DNA of 64,000 bases from Collybia mongolica (Eukaryota > Basidiomycota > Agaricomycetes > Agaricales > Clitocybaceae). Of the stretch, positions 35,629 to 48,596 are shown in pieces. Under the pieces are notes generated by a model. The model worked only from the letters and a program-made list of their open reading frames with translations. It had not been told where the DNA came from and made no database searches. The position numbers and the translations under genes were made by a program. The stretch covers positions 3,410,001 through 3,474,000 of the forward strand of contig JAAXNY010000004.1 of NCBI GenBank assembly GCA_013420905.1. Reading direction: 5' to 3'. How positions within the stretch are numbered: the first letter of the stretch is position 1; each line of letters starts with the position of its first letter.

Positions 35629-36674
35629 ATGTTCTCCCCCACGTACTACCGGGCTCAGGGGACAGGGATCAAGATTATCATTGTGAGTCTACATTGAATA
35701 TTTTGTCCTCTCCACTTACCAACCACCTAACTCACACTTCTTTAGGCCCTGCGGCCAAATCAGTTTGTATCATTATCTGTACCGTCTGAAATTCAGGGAT
35801 ACGTGAGTTGCAAAATATCTTGGCACAGTTAATCTGACCATCAAGTGTTCACAGGTTTCGAAAGATGTTTGGACATACCGAATTCCCAAGATTATTGAGA
35901 CATCATCACGCTATTCGAAACCTCGCCTAGAACTCCTTTGGATCGTAGTTGGCTTGATGTTGGTGACTCATGCTCACTTATACGTATCGCACCTCACACG
36001 TAATGCAGGGCCTCTTTGATCTTGCCCGTTGCGCTGCATAAATTTGTCTTTAGCGATCATGGCATTAACCCATACTCGCTTAAGGAGGTCGAGGTATGCT
36101 TTCATTTTCTCACCAAGGAATCTGAGTAAAATATAAGAAATTCTAGGCGCGTAGCATTAGTTTCGGCATCTTCGCGGGCCTCGTCCTCTTATTCTTGGTG
36201 CCCATGATAGTATGGAAACATGCGGTAAGTAGAGACTGAGCTTCTCCGACTCGTCTGATCTAATATATATGTTATATTTTTGTTCTGTAGGGGAACAGAC
36301 AGATGAAACTGATGCTTCAGAAGTGGAGTGACATGGACCGCATCAACTCAAATCACAAGGCCGGTATTCCAACCTGGAGAGTCAAGACGCCTAGGGCCCT
36401 CATGGATAAGACGGTTCGTGATGATTGTTGGCTTCAGAGTTGGAAACTTTAAATTTCATTCCGTCCCTAGACCCTGATTATTACTATGCCGCATCCCCAC
36501 TCAACGTCCACTTTCCATCCGAATGCATATCTACCTTCTTACCTTAACGGACCCGTTGACTCCGAATCGACTTATTTCTATCCGTACAGGCCGGAGCCGG
36601 GCCTTCCACGAATGAGCACCATTGGCAATGTTCCACTGTACCTGGATGAGAAGCAGGGTTTCAACAAAGTGTAG
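35629..36674 (+). CDS. Unknown membrane protein with two or more helices
   Basis: Coding blocks: MFSPTYYRAQGTGIKIII, ALRPNQFVSLSVPSEIQGY, VSKDVWTYRIPKIIETSSRY with LELLWIVVGLML (a membrane helix), ASLILPVALHKFVFSDHGIN, ARSISFGIFAGLVLLFLVPM (second strong helix), GNRQMKLMLQKWSDMDRINS and a Pro/Tyr-rich tail ending EKQGFNKV. Most joins are GT-AG and in phase. The join between GLML (about 35.96 kb) and ASLILPV (about 36.01 kb) is out of frame by one base with the visible canonical sites, so one border is wrong, non-canonical, or the gene carries an indel. I recognise no family; coding character is clear from the conserved-looking blocks and helix pattern. Confidence 0.6.
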
Positions 36675-37002
36675 GAAATATTCGAATCCCAAATGGTATT
36701 TTTCTCTATGTAGGTACTATTATGTATGATTTTTTATATATTGCCCAAGGAATTTTTTGTGTACATATTCGTCTTAAGACTTGTGATCTTGTGCAGGGTC
36801 GCAATGGAGTAGTCATTTCTGGTAATTATGTACATAAACGGAACCATTCTAATATCGCCAAGGCTCGTTGTCCAACTTTGCTCGCCAGTGACCAATTGTC
36901 AATCCTGCAAGCTTCAAGCCCCAGTTGAACGTTATAGATCCCATCAGGCTCACCAAGCTGGCAGTTTTCTGGAGCCGTTGACGGTCGCACACAGGCTCAG
37001 AT

Positions 37003-37768
37003 ATGACGATAAACAGTTTATACATCTACGATAGGCGCGTTCTATCATGTACTTAAATCCTCGCGACGTGGGGCTTAAATGCGCGTTGCTTACAGACACT
37101 GTACGTGTGTCTATTATCAAGACTGGCACAGGACACGCCGACCGAAAACAGCTGTAGAAGGAGGCATCCTTCCTGCGGTCTCTCAAGCAGTGTCTCCCCC
37201 TAAATTGACAGAATCCGCAGCTGGTACTCCAACTGGCTTTACCAGTCCTCGCAACACTCTATCGTCCGGTACCGGAATTGTTGTCGCAATCAACGATAAA
37301 TCTTCACACTCGCCTGTAACGCCGTTGCTCCAGACACCAGCTCCACCACTGGCACTATCCAGCACTGGTTTGGCCTTTGATGAGGAAGCAAAGCTAGTTT
37401 ACGGTGTCATCCTGTCTTTGCGCAACATGGTCAGGAAGATATCGGGCAGGTAAATCAACCTATATCTATTATAGTTGTGATTGTCTTAACCAAGCTTTGA
37501 TAGGGACGAGGCATTTGTCAATTATCGCACATCAACCTACAAACTACACGTCTATGAAACCATTTCGGGGTACAAATTCGTGATGCTCAGCGATTCCAAC
37601 ACCGATTCCCTGCGTTTCGTCCTGCGCCAAATTTACATTGGCCCATTCCTCGAATACGTTGTCCGGAATCCGCTTGTAAAAATGGACTCTCGAGAGTATG
37701 GAGTTGACAACGAGTACTTTCGTTCAAGCGTTGACCGTCTTGTGCGGGGGTTGTCTGTATTTGCGTGA
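37003..37768 (+). CDS. BET5: TRAPP complex subunit BET5 (TRAPPC1), longin fold
   Basis: Three exons (37003-37034, 37096-37449, 37504-37768) give 216 residues. MTINSLYIYDR joins HCTCVYYQDWHR, the typical BET5 start, and the second half KLVYGVILSLRNMVRKISGR, FVNYRTSTYKLHVYETISGY, KFVMLSDSNTDSLRFVLRQI and YIGPFLEYVVRNPLV is strongly conserved. BET5 is a core TRAPP subunit, part of the guanine-exchange assembly for Ypt1/Rab1 in ER-Golgi traffic. Compared with the usual 145-160 residues there is an insert of about 60 Ser/Thr/Pro-rich residues after the first helix region. The first intron begins with GC and ends with AG. It converges on FUN30, with 129 bp between the stops. Confidence 0.92.
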
Positions 37769-37897
37769 ACATGCACAGATTGTATCACTAGTTTCAACGA
37801 GAGATAATTAATAAGTCTAAGTGCATAGAATACAAGATGATATGTGTATGTCGTCAATCGGCATGTCCATTCCGATGATATCCTCTCTTGGAAGGTC

Positions 37898-40800
37898 CTA
37901 GTCAGTAACATCCTTTGATTTGCCCAACCCTCCTGTCTCTTGCTGCTTCTCAAATTGCTGCCTGAGCACATTCATTAACGACGTCTTCATCTCTCTCTCC
38001 GGTTCACTGTCCCCCTTCTCTTCTGAATCTCCAGCAACAGCCTCATCTAGCGCCAACTTGGTTTCCCCAAGCCTGAGCATGTCTTCCTCTATGGTTCCCC
38101 GTGAGATAAGCTTGATTACTTCAACGTCCCGTTTCTGCCCTATTCGATAGGCGCGATCTTGTGCTTGCCGATCGTTATGAGGGTTGAAATCTTGATCAAA
38201 CCTGTAGTGATTGTTCGATCGGCCAACGTATAAAAGAAAAGACAGAATTACCCACATGATTACGACTGATGCAGCAGTAAGATTAATGCCCATGCCTGAT
38301 TATACTCAAATAAGCCAGTAAATGCCATGGAGAGTTATTTCCTTACCTCCGGCTTTAGTTGAAAGCAAAAAAACTGGTATCGATTGATCCTCTGTAAATT
38401 CATCTACTAGAGTCTGCCGAACATCCACCGGAGTGCTACCAGTCAATAGCAAATAGCTAATAGATTTGTTCTTGAGGATCGCTTGGAGAATATCCAAGAT
38501 TTGAGTGAACTAATAATTAGGTGTTTGAGCCAGGAAAGCCTCGCGTGTCTGACAGCATCCTCACCTGGGAGAAGATCAAAACCTTTCTATCTTGTTTACC
38601 GTAGTCAGCGAGAAGCTTCATGAGGACCTGGACTTTGCCTGCATCGAGATAACATTTCTCGTCCTGGAGATACTTGCGTGTCGACTGATAACGAATGTGA
38701 TTACATGGAATTGGTTTGCAGAAATGAGGAAAAAACCTTGTAGGTTCCACAAAAGACTTGAAGTTCCGCATCCGTCATGACAGTCATATCCTCCTTGACG
38801 AGATCATAAAGGGCTCCACGCTTCTTGAAGTCAGGTTCCTTCAATAGCTGCTTGGTGATTCCGGACAGAGCTTCATCGGTAAACAATGTTCGGAAAAGCA
38901 TTGGATGAGAAGCAGCTTTGCGTAGATCCATTAGGACGTTTGAGCTGTTTTCAGTGTACATCTTATCCTTTGGTCGCGTGTTTTTGGCAGTTTTCTTTTT
39001 AGGGAGTTTTACACGGCCATTGGCAAGAGGTGTATCGGCACTATCGATAGGCGTGGCATCCCCGTCGAAGATGGTCTTCCTGGATCGTTGGAGAGCGTCT
39101 GTATAAATTTTCTGTTGCAATTCTGACATTTCACACCACTCTATGCGCTCTGTCTTGTTTGGTAAATCCTTTAAGACCTGAGGAAATGTATTGATTTGCC
39201 GTTTGCTTTAGAACGAAGACGATGCCTACTTGATCTTTCCGTCGGCGGAGGACGAACGGGGTCATCATCTTTTTTGCTCTCGAAACGCGTCCTTGAGCCA
39301 GCATCGTGACCTTGGAATCACCTTTCACTTTGAAGATAGTCCTGAGAGATCCCATTGATTCCGCGAAATGATGTGGGAGGATGAAGTTCATCAAGGACTG
39401 TATGAGAATGAGGATTAAAGATGTGGTTTAGTTAGAGTAGAATGTACCACAAGCTCCTGCAAGTTGTTTTGCAGGGGAGTTCCGGTCAACAGCAAACGCC
39501 ATTTTGAATCGATCTTTAACAACGACTGATAACGTTGCGATTGGAAATTCTTCAAGACATGACCCTCATCGAAGACACAGGACTGAGAAAGCACGTCAGG
39601 TCAGTATTCCATTCTAGTGGGAAGAGTGATAGCCCACTGACATCCCATTCGACTTTGCGGAAGAACTTGCGATCGCGATCATCGCCTTGGGCTAAGTTAT
39701 AGGTTGTAATAAGAACCTCCCATCCATCTTCGTTTCTACTTTTGCATCGTTGAGAGTCAAGAAGAGTTTGCCTCAATTCGACCCGCTCTTCTTTTCCAGC
39801 ATAGTAGGTCTGTACAGATATCGAAGGTGCAAAGCGTGCGAATTCACGACACCAATTTTCAAGAGTCGAAGACCTGTGCGATGTTGAGTACCATAATTGA
39901 TGATAATTGCAGCTCGTGAACTCACGGAACCACGACGAGATGAGGTCCCTTATTGCCACGTTCTTTGAGATAGGCAAGGAAGCTGATGACTTGTATGGTT
40001 TTTCCAAGGCCTGTCGACTAGACTTGAACCACTGGGAGATAGTAGATAACCAATATACGTACCCATTTCATCAGCAAGAATACAGCTGAGATTGCTGCGA
40101 TACAGCAAGTTTAGCCAGTTCACGCCAAGCAATTGATATTCTTTCAATTGCACAGTCTGTGAAACCAATGAAGGCTGAGCGACTAGGTAGTCCTCAGGAC
40201 TCTGGGGTTTTAAAGGGACCAGGGAAACCAAACTAACAGCCCCCTCTTCGGTATTCACGGAAGATGAATCGGTTGATGGGTCTGCCTTCGCTTTTCCCTT
40301 GCTCTCAATCGATGTTGATGTCCAGGTAGCTATGGCGGCACGCAAAGTACTACCTATTTGTTCACAGTCTTCCAAGATGCTGTCAACTGCACTATACTCG
40401 TCGAAGATAGTTGTGCAGTCCTCAAACATTCTGGGGCTGATACCAGACGGTCCAGCCTTTCTGCCGCCCTGACCTAGCTTCTCATTCAAGTCCTCAATTG
40501 AGGGAAACGGCCGCAACTGGATGATAAGTTTGGCCTGTTCGGGCGTACATCCTAGCCGATATATAGCTTAGTATTTTTAGCGCGTAGGAAGGCTATATCA
40601 AGACGCACCAGTCAGTTCCTGCAGCCCTTCGGCCGCAGTTGTGTTGAAGTAGTCCAGCGCGCGAACATCATTCGTGACATCAGAGCGACTCTGCTTATTT
40701 AGCCGTTTATCCTCACCGCTTTCTTCGAATTCTGGCTCAGAATCGGAGTCAACAACCATTTTTTTAATACGCTTTCGACGCGGCATAGCCACAGGCAAAG

Positions 40801-41962
40801 GAGATATGGGAGACGGGGCTGTGAGATCAACAACAGGTCTGGGCGGTGGTGGAGGTGTTGATATACTTGGTTTGATTTCTAGGACAGGGCGGTTGGCATA
40901 AATCATTGACTTTTTACCTTTCTCCTTGGCAGCAATTCTTTGAGCTTTTGTGGCGTCATCAATTTCCTTCACCCTTCCCAACACTTCAATGTTAGCCTGT
41001 GTTGTGGAAGGCGGCTTCGGAATGACCCATTGAGAGTCGGACAGTAATACTGTGGCTGCCTTCACATCGCCCTTGGCATGAACCCAGGCTGCACGCACGC
41101 GCCCAGGGTCTTCCATGGGCATGGTGAGTCTGAAGCGAATGAATTTTGGGTCAGTTGTAGGATCGCTCCCAGGAGAGTCGCCTGGTGACGCTAGGCGACC
41201 GCGCATAATGCGTGGTTTCGAGGGACCAGCTAGGATTTGAGCGACGTCAGGCAAAGAATCTTCTTCAGAAGTAGAAAGATTTTCGGCACTGTGGTTCATA
41301 ATCCGACGCCTTTGACCTGGACGTTGGATATCCGGAGATGGAGGTGAGTTCGCGAGTTCATACGCGACTTGTGATGGACCAGTATTGATTCGTTTGCGAG
41401 GAGGACCATCTTCTTGCATATCTTCCCCATATCTCTCCCCTCCAGTCCTTGGGCGTCGTAGGGACGCGTGAAACCCGCCCCCGTTTGACACAAAACCACT
41501 CGGCGCACTCAAGGAATCAACCCCGGCCATTCTCCGTGGGTAAGTCCAAGAATTGGTATGACTGAGGCCTGGTGGGTGTGCCACGTCATGGTTGGGTAGT
41601 TGTCCATATGATTGATAAGGTCGTTGGTATCCTTCGGCAGCAAGTGGACTTGAACTTGGAACAAGAATCTTGCCCTGAGACGATGGCGTCGACGGAAAAT
41701 ATCGTGAAGGAATTGTCGCATCGCGTGATTGGGAGGGGGGCTGTATGTAGGGATTGCGAGTAGATGCTGGTATCGACGAAGACGACGGCCCAGGGCTTGG
41801 GCGACTTGCGTTTTGTTGCTGTCGGTTAAACTTGAGCTGCTCAAGTGCCGTTTTCTTAAAACGCCAAAGTACCGAGTAATTTGAACATGAGAGCCAAAGA
41901 AAAAGCTGTTAATCAAGTACACTGACCTTATTGGCAGCAGCAGCTTCTGTGCTCGAGAACAT
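37898..41962 (-). CDS. FUN30: SNF2-family chromatin remodeller FUN30 / SMARCAD1 type
   Basis: The first exon is 36 nt (41962-41927, [12 protein letters not shown]), joined to [19 protein letters not shown] at 41854. A long Ser/Pro-rich and basic N terminus contains a CUE-like segment ([20 protein letters not shown]). The ATPase core includes [22 protein letters not shown] joined across an intron to [14 protein letters not shown] (motif I), [11 protein letters not shown], the Walker B variant [70 protein letters not shown] and [24 protein letters not shown] instead of DEAH is characteristic of the Fun30/SMARCAD1 class. These remodellers act in DNA-end resection and heterochromatin maintenance. 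The gene has many introns; the stop is at 37898-37900. Confidence 0.93.
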
Positions 41963-43580
41963 AAGCAACAGCGAGCTATACAAGAAGACAGATATGTATG
42001 AGTTCACGACTCCGAACAAGACTGCCTCAAGTGTCCAGAATGATGGCCACCGCACACAATGCTGTCGGAATTTCCCCCCTGCGTCGGAGAGTCAAAACAG
42101 TGTCAAAGAATTTTATATTCGATAACTGTGCTACATGTACATTTGAATATAATGTATACAAAGCTTCGCACGCGAGCTACGAATAGTTTTGACGGCAGCG
42201 CGTAGTTCATCGTCTTGAGACCGCCGAAGAAACATCACTAGAGTTTGGTTGCGATAACAGACACAACAGAAAGCCAGGGGCACGAAGATGTGTAGGGACA
42301 GCCTCCAGAAGTCGTGATTCCTCAATGCAACAATTGAAGATGAGAGTATTGATTTCTGATCCTAAAGTATGGAGATCCAACGCGCGAATCCCGACGATAA
42401 TCATGTTCGAGGGAGTGGAGGTGTAAAACATGCAGCAATGACCGTTGCCTTCACAATGCCTTCAACTTGTGCATACAAAACAACCCATCGGCAACAGAAA
42501 TCGAGGACACAAAACATCTACATCCCAGCGCTGAGAATAAATTGGGAAACAACAAAACGGTCTGGAATAAAGATGCACACACCTGCGACAGGAATGATAC
42601 TTCTCTACCTGCTAATGGGTACGAAGACTATGCAGGCATCTGATACTAGTCATGCTACTGGACGTAGGCAGCGATGTAATCAACAGATTGCATGCAGACG
42701 AGGATACAGTATTGTTTAGGTCGGGCATGATGTTCGACCGTATTAGTATGTTTAAGAACCGAGGGAAATCAAGATCAAGGTTCCAGAATAATGGCCTCCA
42801 TATGTGAGAGAGCAGACGTTCCGAGTTATGGCCATGTCAGAGCAATCATGTTGTGCATTGTATGGATCGTTGGTAAACGTTTGCGGTCCATGTACCGGTA
42901 ATAGAGGGCATGCGCAATCGCCTTTCGCGGGACAAATTGGCGCTTGGAGCATAGCATTCTACACTACAATTAACGATACTGAGTTCGCCTAGAACCTCAG
43001 GGTTGGCAAGGAAGATATTAGAAAAAAAAGACCAAAATCACTCACAATGCTGAAAAGCGCGTAGCAGCAGAGATCTGTTGTGTATGTCTGTAGTGTTGGC
43101 CAGATTAGTGTTGGTCACTCATCGACTCGGAAATTTTACTTCCTCATGTGGATGCTCGGTATCTGTGCCCTGGTTAGTGTTTGCTCTCGAGCAACTCACG
43201 AAAAGCTGATCAAAAAGCATCAAGCGTTCCCGATGAGACTAATGAGTATCGATAAGTATCTGACGATCCGCCTCATACAGATGGATAGAAAGGGGTAATT
43301 GGGTATTAGTGAAGATGCACCTCCCTCCTCCCCCATGATGAGTCAGTAGGTGGCAAAGGCACGACTCGCGTTGCAGAATCGGAACAGACGCAAAATCGAG
43401 ACTGCGAAAGTAATGAGGTGCATCAAGCTTGGAACGAACAATCATTGTTGTGGTTGAGAAGAGAAAGGCTTGCTGGCACGTAGACATGCACAGCAAAATG
43501 CACGTGGCTTTAGTGGGCTGTGTCTCACGCAGACGAGGGCACAACTCTAGACTTGGCGTTATTCTCCTCATACTCTCACA
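41963..43580. other. Gene-poor stretch, possible membrane-protein remnants on the minus strand
   Basis: The minus strand near 42.18-42.32 kb encodes HDFWRLSLHIFVPLAFCCVC and a basic tail before a stop, which looks like the end of a membrane protein, but no upstream exons could be joined. The rest shows only short frames without domains. It also must hold the FUN30 promoter and the promoter of the carrier gene at 43581. Confidence 0.35.
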
Positions 43581-44826
43581 ATGCTAGAATTTTTCGAGGT
43601 CTTGCTTCTCATACCTACTTTAGCTTTGAGCTTGGCCATCATAGTTCCCCTTACCGGGGTTCTAGTCAGGTTTAGGGCAAATTACAACCCAAAAGGCCTC
43701 CAGCTAGACCCTGAAGGCGGGGCACAAGCACATACAGGCCCAGTCATTCATTCATACTTTGGAATGCTAAAAAGGGTTTACAGGATTGAGGTATACTTCC
43801 ATAACTCCCTTCAGAACTCAGCATTTATTAACGCACGCATCCATGAAGGGATGGCCAGGCCTATATAAAGGCTTCAGTAAATATCATATTCTGATTATTT
43901 AACCTTGACGGTCGATTGACATACGATTTCTATAGTGCCTACAATGCTTAGTACCCTTTTTGTAACTGTTTTTATCCTACTCTTTCTCGACACGCCCAAG
44001 ACACGCCACGGAGCTTATAGGGCTCCCGAAGCTGGAGTCTTGGTATGTCAATTATCAATCTATCCAATAGCCAACCCCTCAAATTTGTCGTCCAGGGAAC
44101 ACTGATGTACAGTGTAGCCATGATGCTCATATCTCTTCCAACAGCAATTTTGACCTACCGGTGCGTAGTCATGTTTACAAATCTTACGCACAGCACTGAA
44201 ACACAAATAGATCAATCACAACGCCGCACAAGTTACCGTATTTCCAGTTGATGTCCTCCTTGCGCCTCTTATTGACGCCAACTGAGCGCAAGCGCCCATG
44301 GATTCTCTACCTAACTCCTGGGCTTCTCCTTTCCGAGGTCCTTCATATCGCAATCGTCGTTCTAGGTCTCGGGCCCCTGAGGCGCCTCCTTGTGCCTGCA
44401 CTGTCACAGAAATCAGAACAAACTATGGCTGATATCTCTATGGCCAAACTTTCCATCTACCTCGTTATTGTTGCCATCAGTACTACAGTCCTCACGCCAC
44501 TCGAAGTCATTGCCACAAGACTCGCGATTCAGCGGAACCACGCGTCCGCCGAATATAATTCCGTCTCGCAGGAAGTTGACGGGGACGCTGATGAAACTAC
44601 AGAATTTTCTGGCAGCGATGAAGACGTCATCGGGTTAGTAATTTCCCCCCTCTTAAGCGCTATCTAACGTCCCACTGCCTACTTGAATAGATTGAGGAAT
44701 GAAGCAGATCCGTACCTGGGATTAGTTGACTGTGCGAAGAGGATCATTGATGAGGAGGGTTGGATGGCATTGTACCGCGCTTGGTGGATTACCCTGCTCG
44801 GTGGTGTTGGGAGTGCATTCGCCTGA
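43581..44826 (+). CDS. Mitochondrial-carrier-type membrane protein
   Basis: Six exons (43581-43790, 43849-43876, 43936-44042, 44096-44160, 44211-44633, 44691-44826) give 322 residues with consistent phases. The pattern fits fungal mitochondrial-carrier domain proteins: GWPGLYKGFMPTMLST, hydrophobic helices (LSLAIIVPLTGVLVRF, LFVTVFILLFLDT, SVAMMLISLPTAILTYR), VLTPLEVIATRLAIQRN (carrier PxE-type motif) and a final EGWMALYRAWWITLLGGVGS. An acidic loop (DGDADETTEFSGSDED) precedes the last repeat. Substrate unknown; the first repeat is weak, as in divergent fungal carriers such as the Ugo1-like or YMC-like groups, and the exact subfamily is not clear. Exon 2 is only 28 nt. Confidence 0.75.
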
Positions 44827-47156
44827 AGGATAATTAATATCATTGTAATATCAGTATGTGATATCAGTTTACCCACTTAATCGAATAGTTGCGTGTTTGC
44901 CAATAACTGAGTGGGTTTCAGTACTAGGTCCTATACACTGCCTTCCTGTAGAGTTTGCCGTCTGTTAGAAGGGCCCCAAGACTGTCTACCAGAACTCTGA
45001 CCCCAGATGAATCCCAGTCAACATACCGCCCTGAAATGTGTGAATAACCCCGACGGTCTTGTTGATATTGGTCATACAGTGATGGTGGGAGAGGGGAGGT
45101 CCACAATGTTCCACTGATATCAACCACGGTGTCAGCGCCGACCCTAGTTCTTGACCGAACGCCCACATGGGATACCGAACGTGTACAGACGCTGAGCAAG
45201 AGCCTTCCAGGTCGGACCTCATGAGACGTATTGCGTTCGATGATAATCTCGAGCAGAGGCCTTGGAGACTGAGAATGCAAAGTATATCAAGTTACCACCT
45301 CCCGCCGGCGATGCTCCTGAGTTGTACAGGCACCAGCGTTCGGCTGCAAACTACCGTAGGCATCTTGCCGCCAGTCAAAACTGTGAGAGTAAAATGGGAG
45401 ACTTTGGGTGATGAAGAGAGGCCAAGAGTTCAGAATGGGGTAGATGTACAAGGTGATGGATCTCGGAGAAACATAAAGAAATCCGAATTCGGACACCGCG
45501 GTTCGCCTTGAACGTTTAAAACAAAGGACCCTGTAATTCAATGTCGAGGGAAACAACGAAATACAATACACCACCCTATACGCGCAGGTAGGTATTGGGA
45601 GAAAGACATCAGAAAGCAGTCCTCAGTTCTTTGTTGTGCCTGAAGTATGATGTTTTAGACATAAAACAAGAAACACTTGGCCATTGTTGTCACGTTGTGA
45701 CTATGTAGACGAGTAAATAAGTTCTAGAGTGTACTCGAACCCACCATACAACGCCCAATATACAAAGTACCAATTATCCGAGACACCATTGGGTAACGTC
45801 GCTTGGAGGCCCAGGAGCCCTCAATGTTTGCAGTCATTGATATAAAGAGAAACTATCCGTGAAAGGATCACGGTATGCGACAGTGGCTATAACACCTTAA
45901 TTGCTTCCGTCTATAGAAGTACAGATGGTAACTACCAGTTGAAGTTATAGGTATCCCTCACCGCGAGCCACTGAGAGGAGTTCTTGTTGGGGAGGCAAAG
46001 GAAATTTGTGGGGCTCATCAAGTTCAGCTTGATGGTATCTGAGTCGAATGGACGTGCTGACTTCTGGCGACCCTATACCATAAATATATAGGCGTCGATA
46101 TCCGAGGATACCATCAACTATCGCGATTCCCACTAGAATCTGCCAGATCCCGGTGCATATGCCGACCAGCGATATGGGAACACACTCTTCGACATCACAC
46201 ACCAAATGTCAATCAATGATGCAGAGCGTTATCTATACAGACCCGTCTGGACTATAGGAATTGGGGCGGTAACTAACGGTAGAAATAAATGACCGGAGAA
46301 GATTGGCTTGCAGATGCTGGCGATTGCGCGTTGCACGAGATCAAGCTCCTTTTTTTTTCCGTTATTTAGATTGAGTATGTGTAATGCTTAATTATAACGT
46401 AAACGGCTTGAATGAGCCAATCAAGGGCCCCCTCGAACGGTTGAATCACTTTAATGAAAGAGGCTCAGGCTTGATATCGATTGGCTAAAAGCAGGGGGTG
46501 GGGTGTTGAAAAGTTTATTACATACTACTTGCTAGCGACTCGGCCTTGCCTCTTCTGGAGAGAAGATCTCTTCGGATGCGACCCAAGTACATAAGAGAAT
46601 ATTGAATGTGGTCCATGGACGCGGAGGTTACCGGGAGACAGTAAGGGGACATTACGGTCACGAGTGTTTGTACAATCCGTTTTCCGGGGACGTGGTTTCT
46701 CTATACATGAACTGCCATAATGATGTGATGTCGGATCCAGGTTCGAGGTTGGTGTCCTTTTGTGGTTTTCCTTGTCAACCTCTTCGAACTGTAATGGATT
46801 GGCTTCTTGGACGTTTCTCCTCCGACATGCTGGCATTATTTGGTCGCTTGACCAATGGGGGCATTTGCCGTCATATTGACCAGTTCAGTCAACAACACCA
46901 TCCTTCCCACGTTTACACCTTTCAATTCTCATTAAGTCTCCCGACATGATGGAATGTTGGAGGTTCTCAAATTTCCCTCGGCTCACCGTCCCCTGAATAG
47001 CTGCATGGGGCCAGGGCTTGACGCATTCGATTCCATAATACTTTCTCTGGTTGACTTGCCTATTCTGATCTCGGAGAGCCAACTCTTCTCCGTTGATACA
47101 AATACCTTGGAGTATCTCCTATCTACCTTTCTGCATTATCCTCCCAGTTGTAACCA
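44827..47156. other. Gene-poor stretch with one weak membrane-protein ORF
   Basis: On the minus strand 46205-45945 encodes ISLVGICTGIWQILVGIAIV followed by a hydrophilic tail, which resembles the end of a tetraspan-like membrane protein, but no start exon was found. Another open frame (45280-44924, minus) has no recognised motif. The remainder up to the Zn2Cys6 gene shows nothing convincing. Confidence 0.35.
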
Positions 47157-48596
47157 ATGTCCACAGAAACCATTACGCGAAAAAAGCGAAACAGTTCTGC
47201 GAACCCTCCTACCGAAGGCGATCATCGTAAAAGGTGCTTCTGTCCCTGTCATCGAATGAAAGTAGTCGTTTAACGCTTCTGGTTCTAAGGCGTCGCAACC
47301 GAACCACGCAATCATGCCTCAATTGCCATACATCCAAGCGCATGGTAAATGGACCACAGCTTGCTCAGTTTCTATGTACTTACAATCGCATAGTGTGACA
47401 GAAAGCGTCCTGCTTGCGCCCGTTGTACTCAACTTGGATTGGTAGGTCCCGGGAAATATCGCTCCCCATCTTGATGCTGAGTGTTTGCCTAGACTGGACT
47501 TTGTGTCTACGAAGTCGATGACCCAAACCAGAGGCCCGAGTCGCAAGACGAAAGTGCCAGATTGCTCAAACGTGTTGCCGAACTTGAAGGCGTCATCCGA
47601 GAGGTAAACCCTTGCTTAAATTCGCCTTGCATCCATTAACAATATTACATAGCTGAAAAACAAGCCTCATCCGCGCTGGTCTCAATCCACCGTTCAAAAT
47701 CCTGGGAAGGAATTTAATAAGTGGCACTCCCGGTCCCAAGTTATCGCGGATAGCGATACTGCAGATCAATCAGACGTTTCATCTCCTCCAAGCTCTGTCG
47801 TTTCATTAGATAAGGGAGATTCATTGTATAACAGCCATCCCTCGACACGATCTTCAAGTGTTGTGAACGTCTACCCTCCGCCTGCTCCTCTATCGACGGG
47901 ATCCCGGCCGTCATCATCACATTCACCGTATTATAGCTCCTCGCCACAAAGCACCCCATCTCCTTCTATCATGACGCCTACCGAGGAATATCCCCAACCG
48001 CAGATCGTAGTTGCCTCCCAGCCGGACCTCTCTCAAGACTACGACCTGACTTCTGCATTCCTCGGTTATACCAGTTTGGCGGGCTCTGATGATAGCAACT
48101 TTGGACTGTTGAGATTAAACCAGCCCGATGAAGCCTGTTTTATCAAACAACACGGCGGCCATTGTGGGTGTCTGCTCGAACCCGCCAGCTACAACGTCGT
48201 CCTTGAACTGTCTATACGGCTTCGAAAGGCTGCTGATATCCTTGCCCGTTCAACTGGTCATCATATTGGATCGAATTGTCCATTGAACCAACGTATCTCC
48301 GACCTAGATTCCTTTGCAACGTGCGTGGCGAAATCTCAAATTGCCTTGGAGCCCTCCAACTCACATCTCCTAGTAATGCCTTGGGGAACATTATTTCCCC
48401 CCCAGATGAATTAGCAGGTACGGAACGCCCACGGTCTATCAACGCGGCACCAACGATCGCCCAGCCCTCTCATTTCTACAACTCCCGAACATCGCCCAAA
48501 AGTAAAACCTCCACAAGTAGTCTGCGATCATGGGATATGATGCCTGCTTCTTGTGATGATTCGTTCATGACTTGGGAGCCACCAAGACGCTCATAA
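47157..48596 (+). CDS. Zn(2)-Cys(6) binuclear cluster transcription factor
   Basis: Six exons (47157-47233, 47290-47344, 47394-47441, 47493-47603, 47653-48320, 48374-48596) give 393 residues. The N terminus MSTETITRKKRNSS is basic. The Zn2Cys6 cluster is spread over three exons: SCLNCHTSKRM, then CDRKRPACARCTQLGL, then TGLCVYEVDDP, giving the six cysteines with the usual spacing. A coiled-coil-like segment RLLKRVAELEGVIRE follows, then a Ser/Pro-rich linker and a conserved C-terminal helical block CGCLLEPASYNVVLELSIRL with RKAADILARSTGH. Such proteins bind paired CGG half-sites and regulate fungal metabolism or development; targets are unknown. The first four exons are short and easily missed by ORF-based methods. 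The start at 47157 is the first ATG in frame. Confidence 0.87.

Noticed and set aside
41730..41760. Apparent frameshift in the FUN30 N terminus at a C run
   Set aside because: Recounting the run shows six C residues on the coding strand, which keeps the Ser/Pro-rich frame open from 41854 onward.
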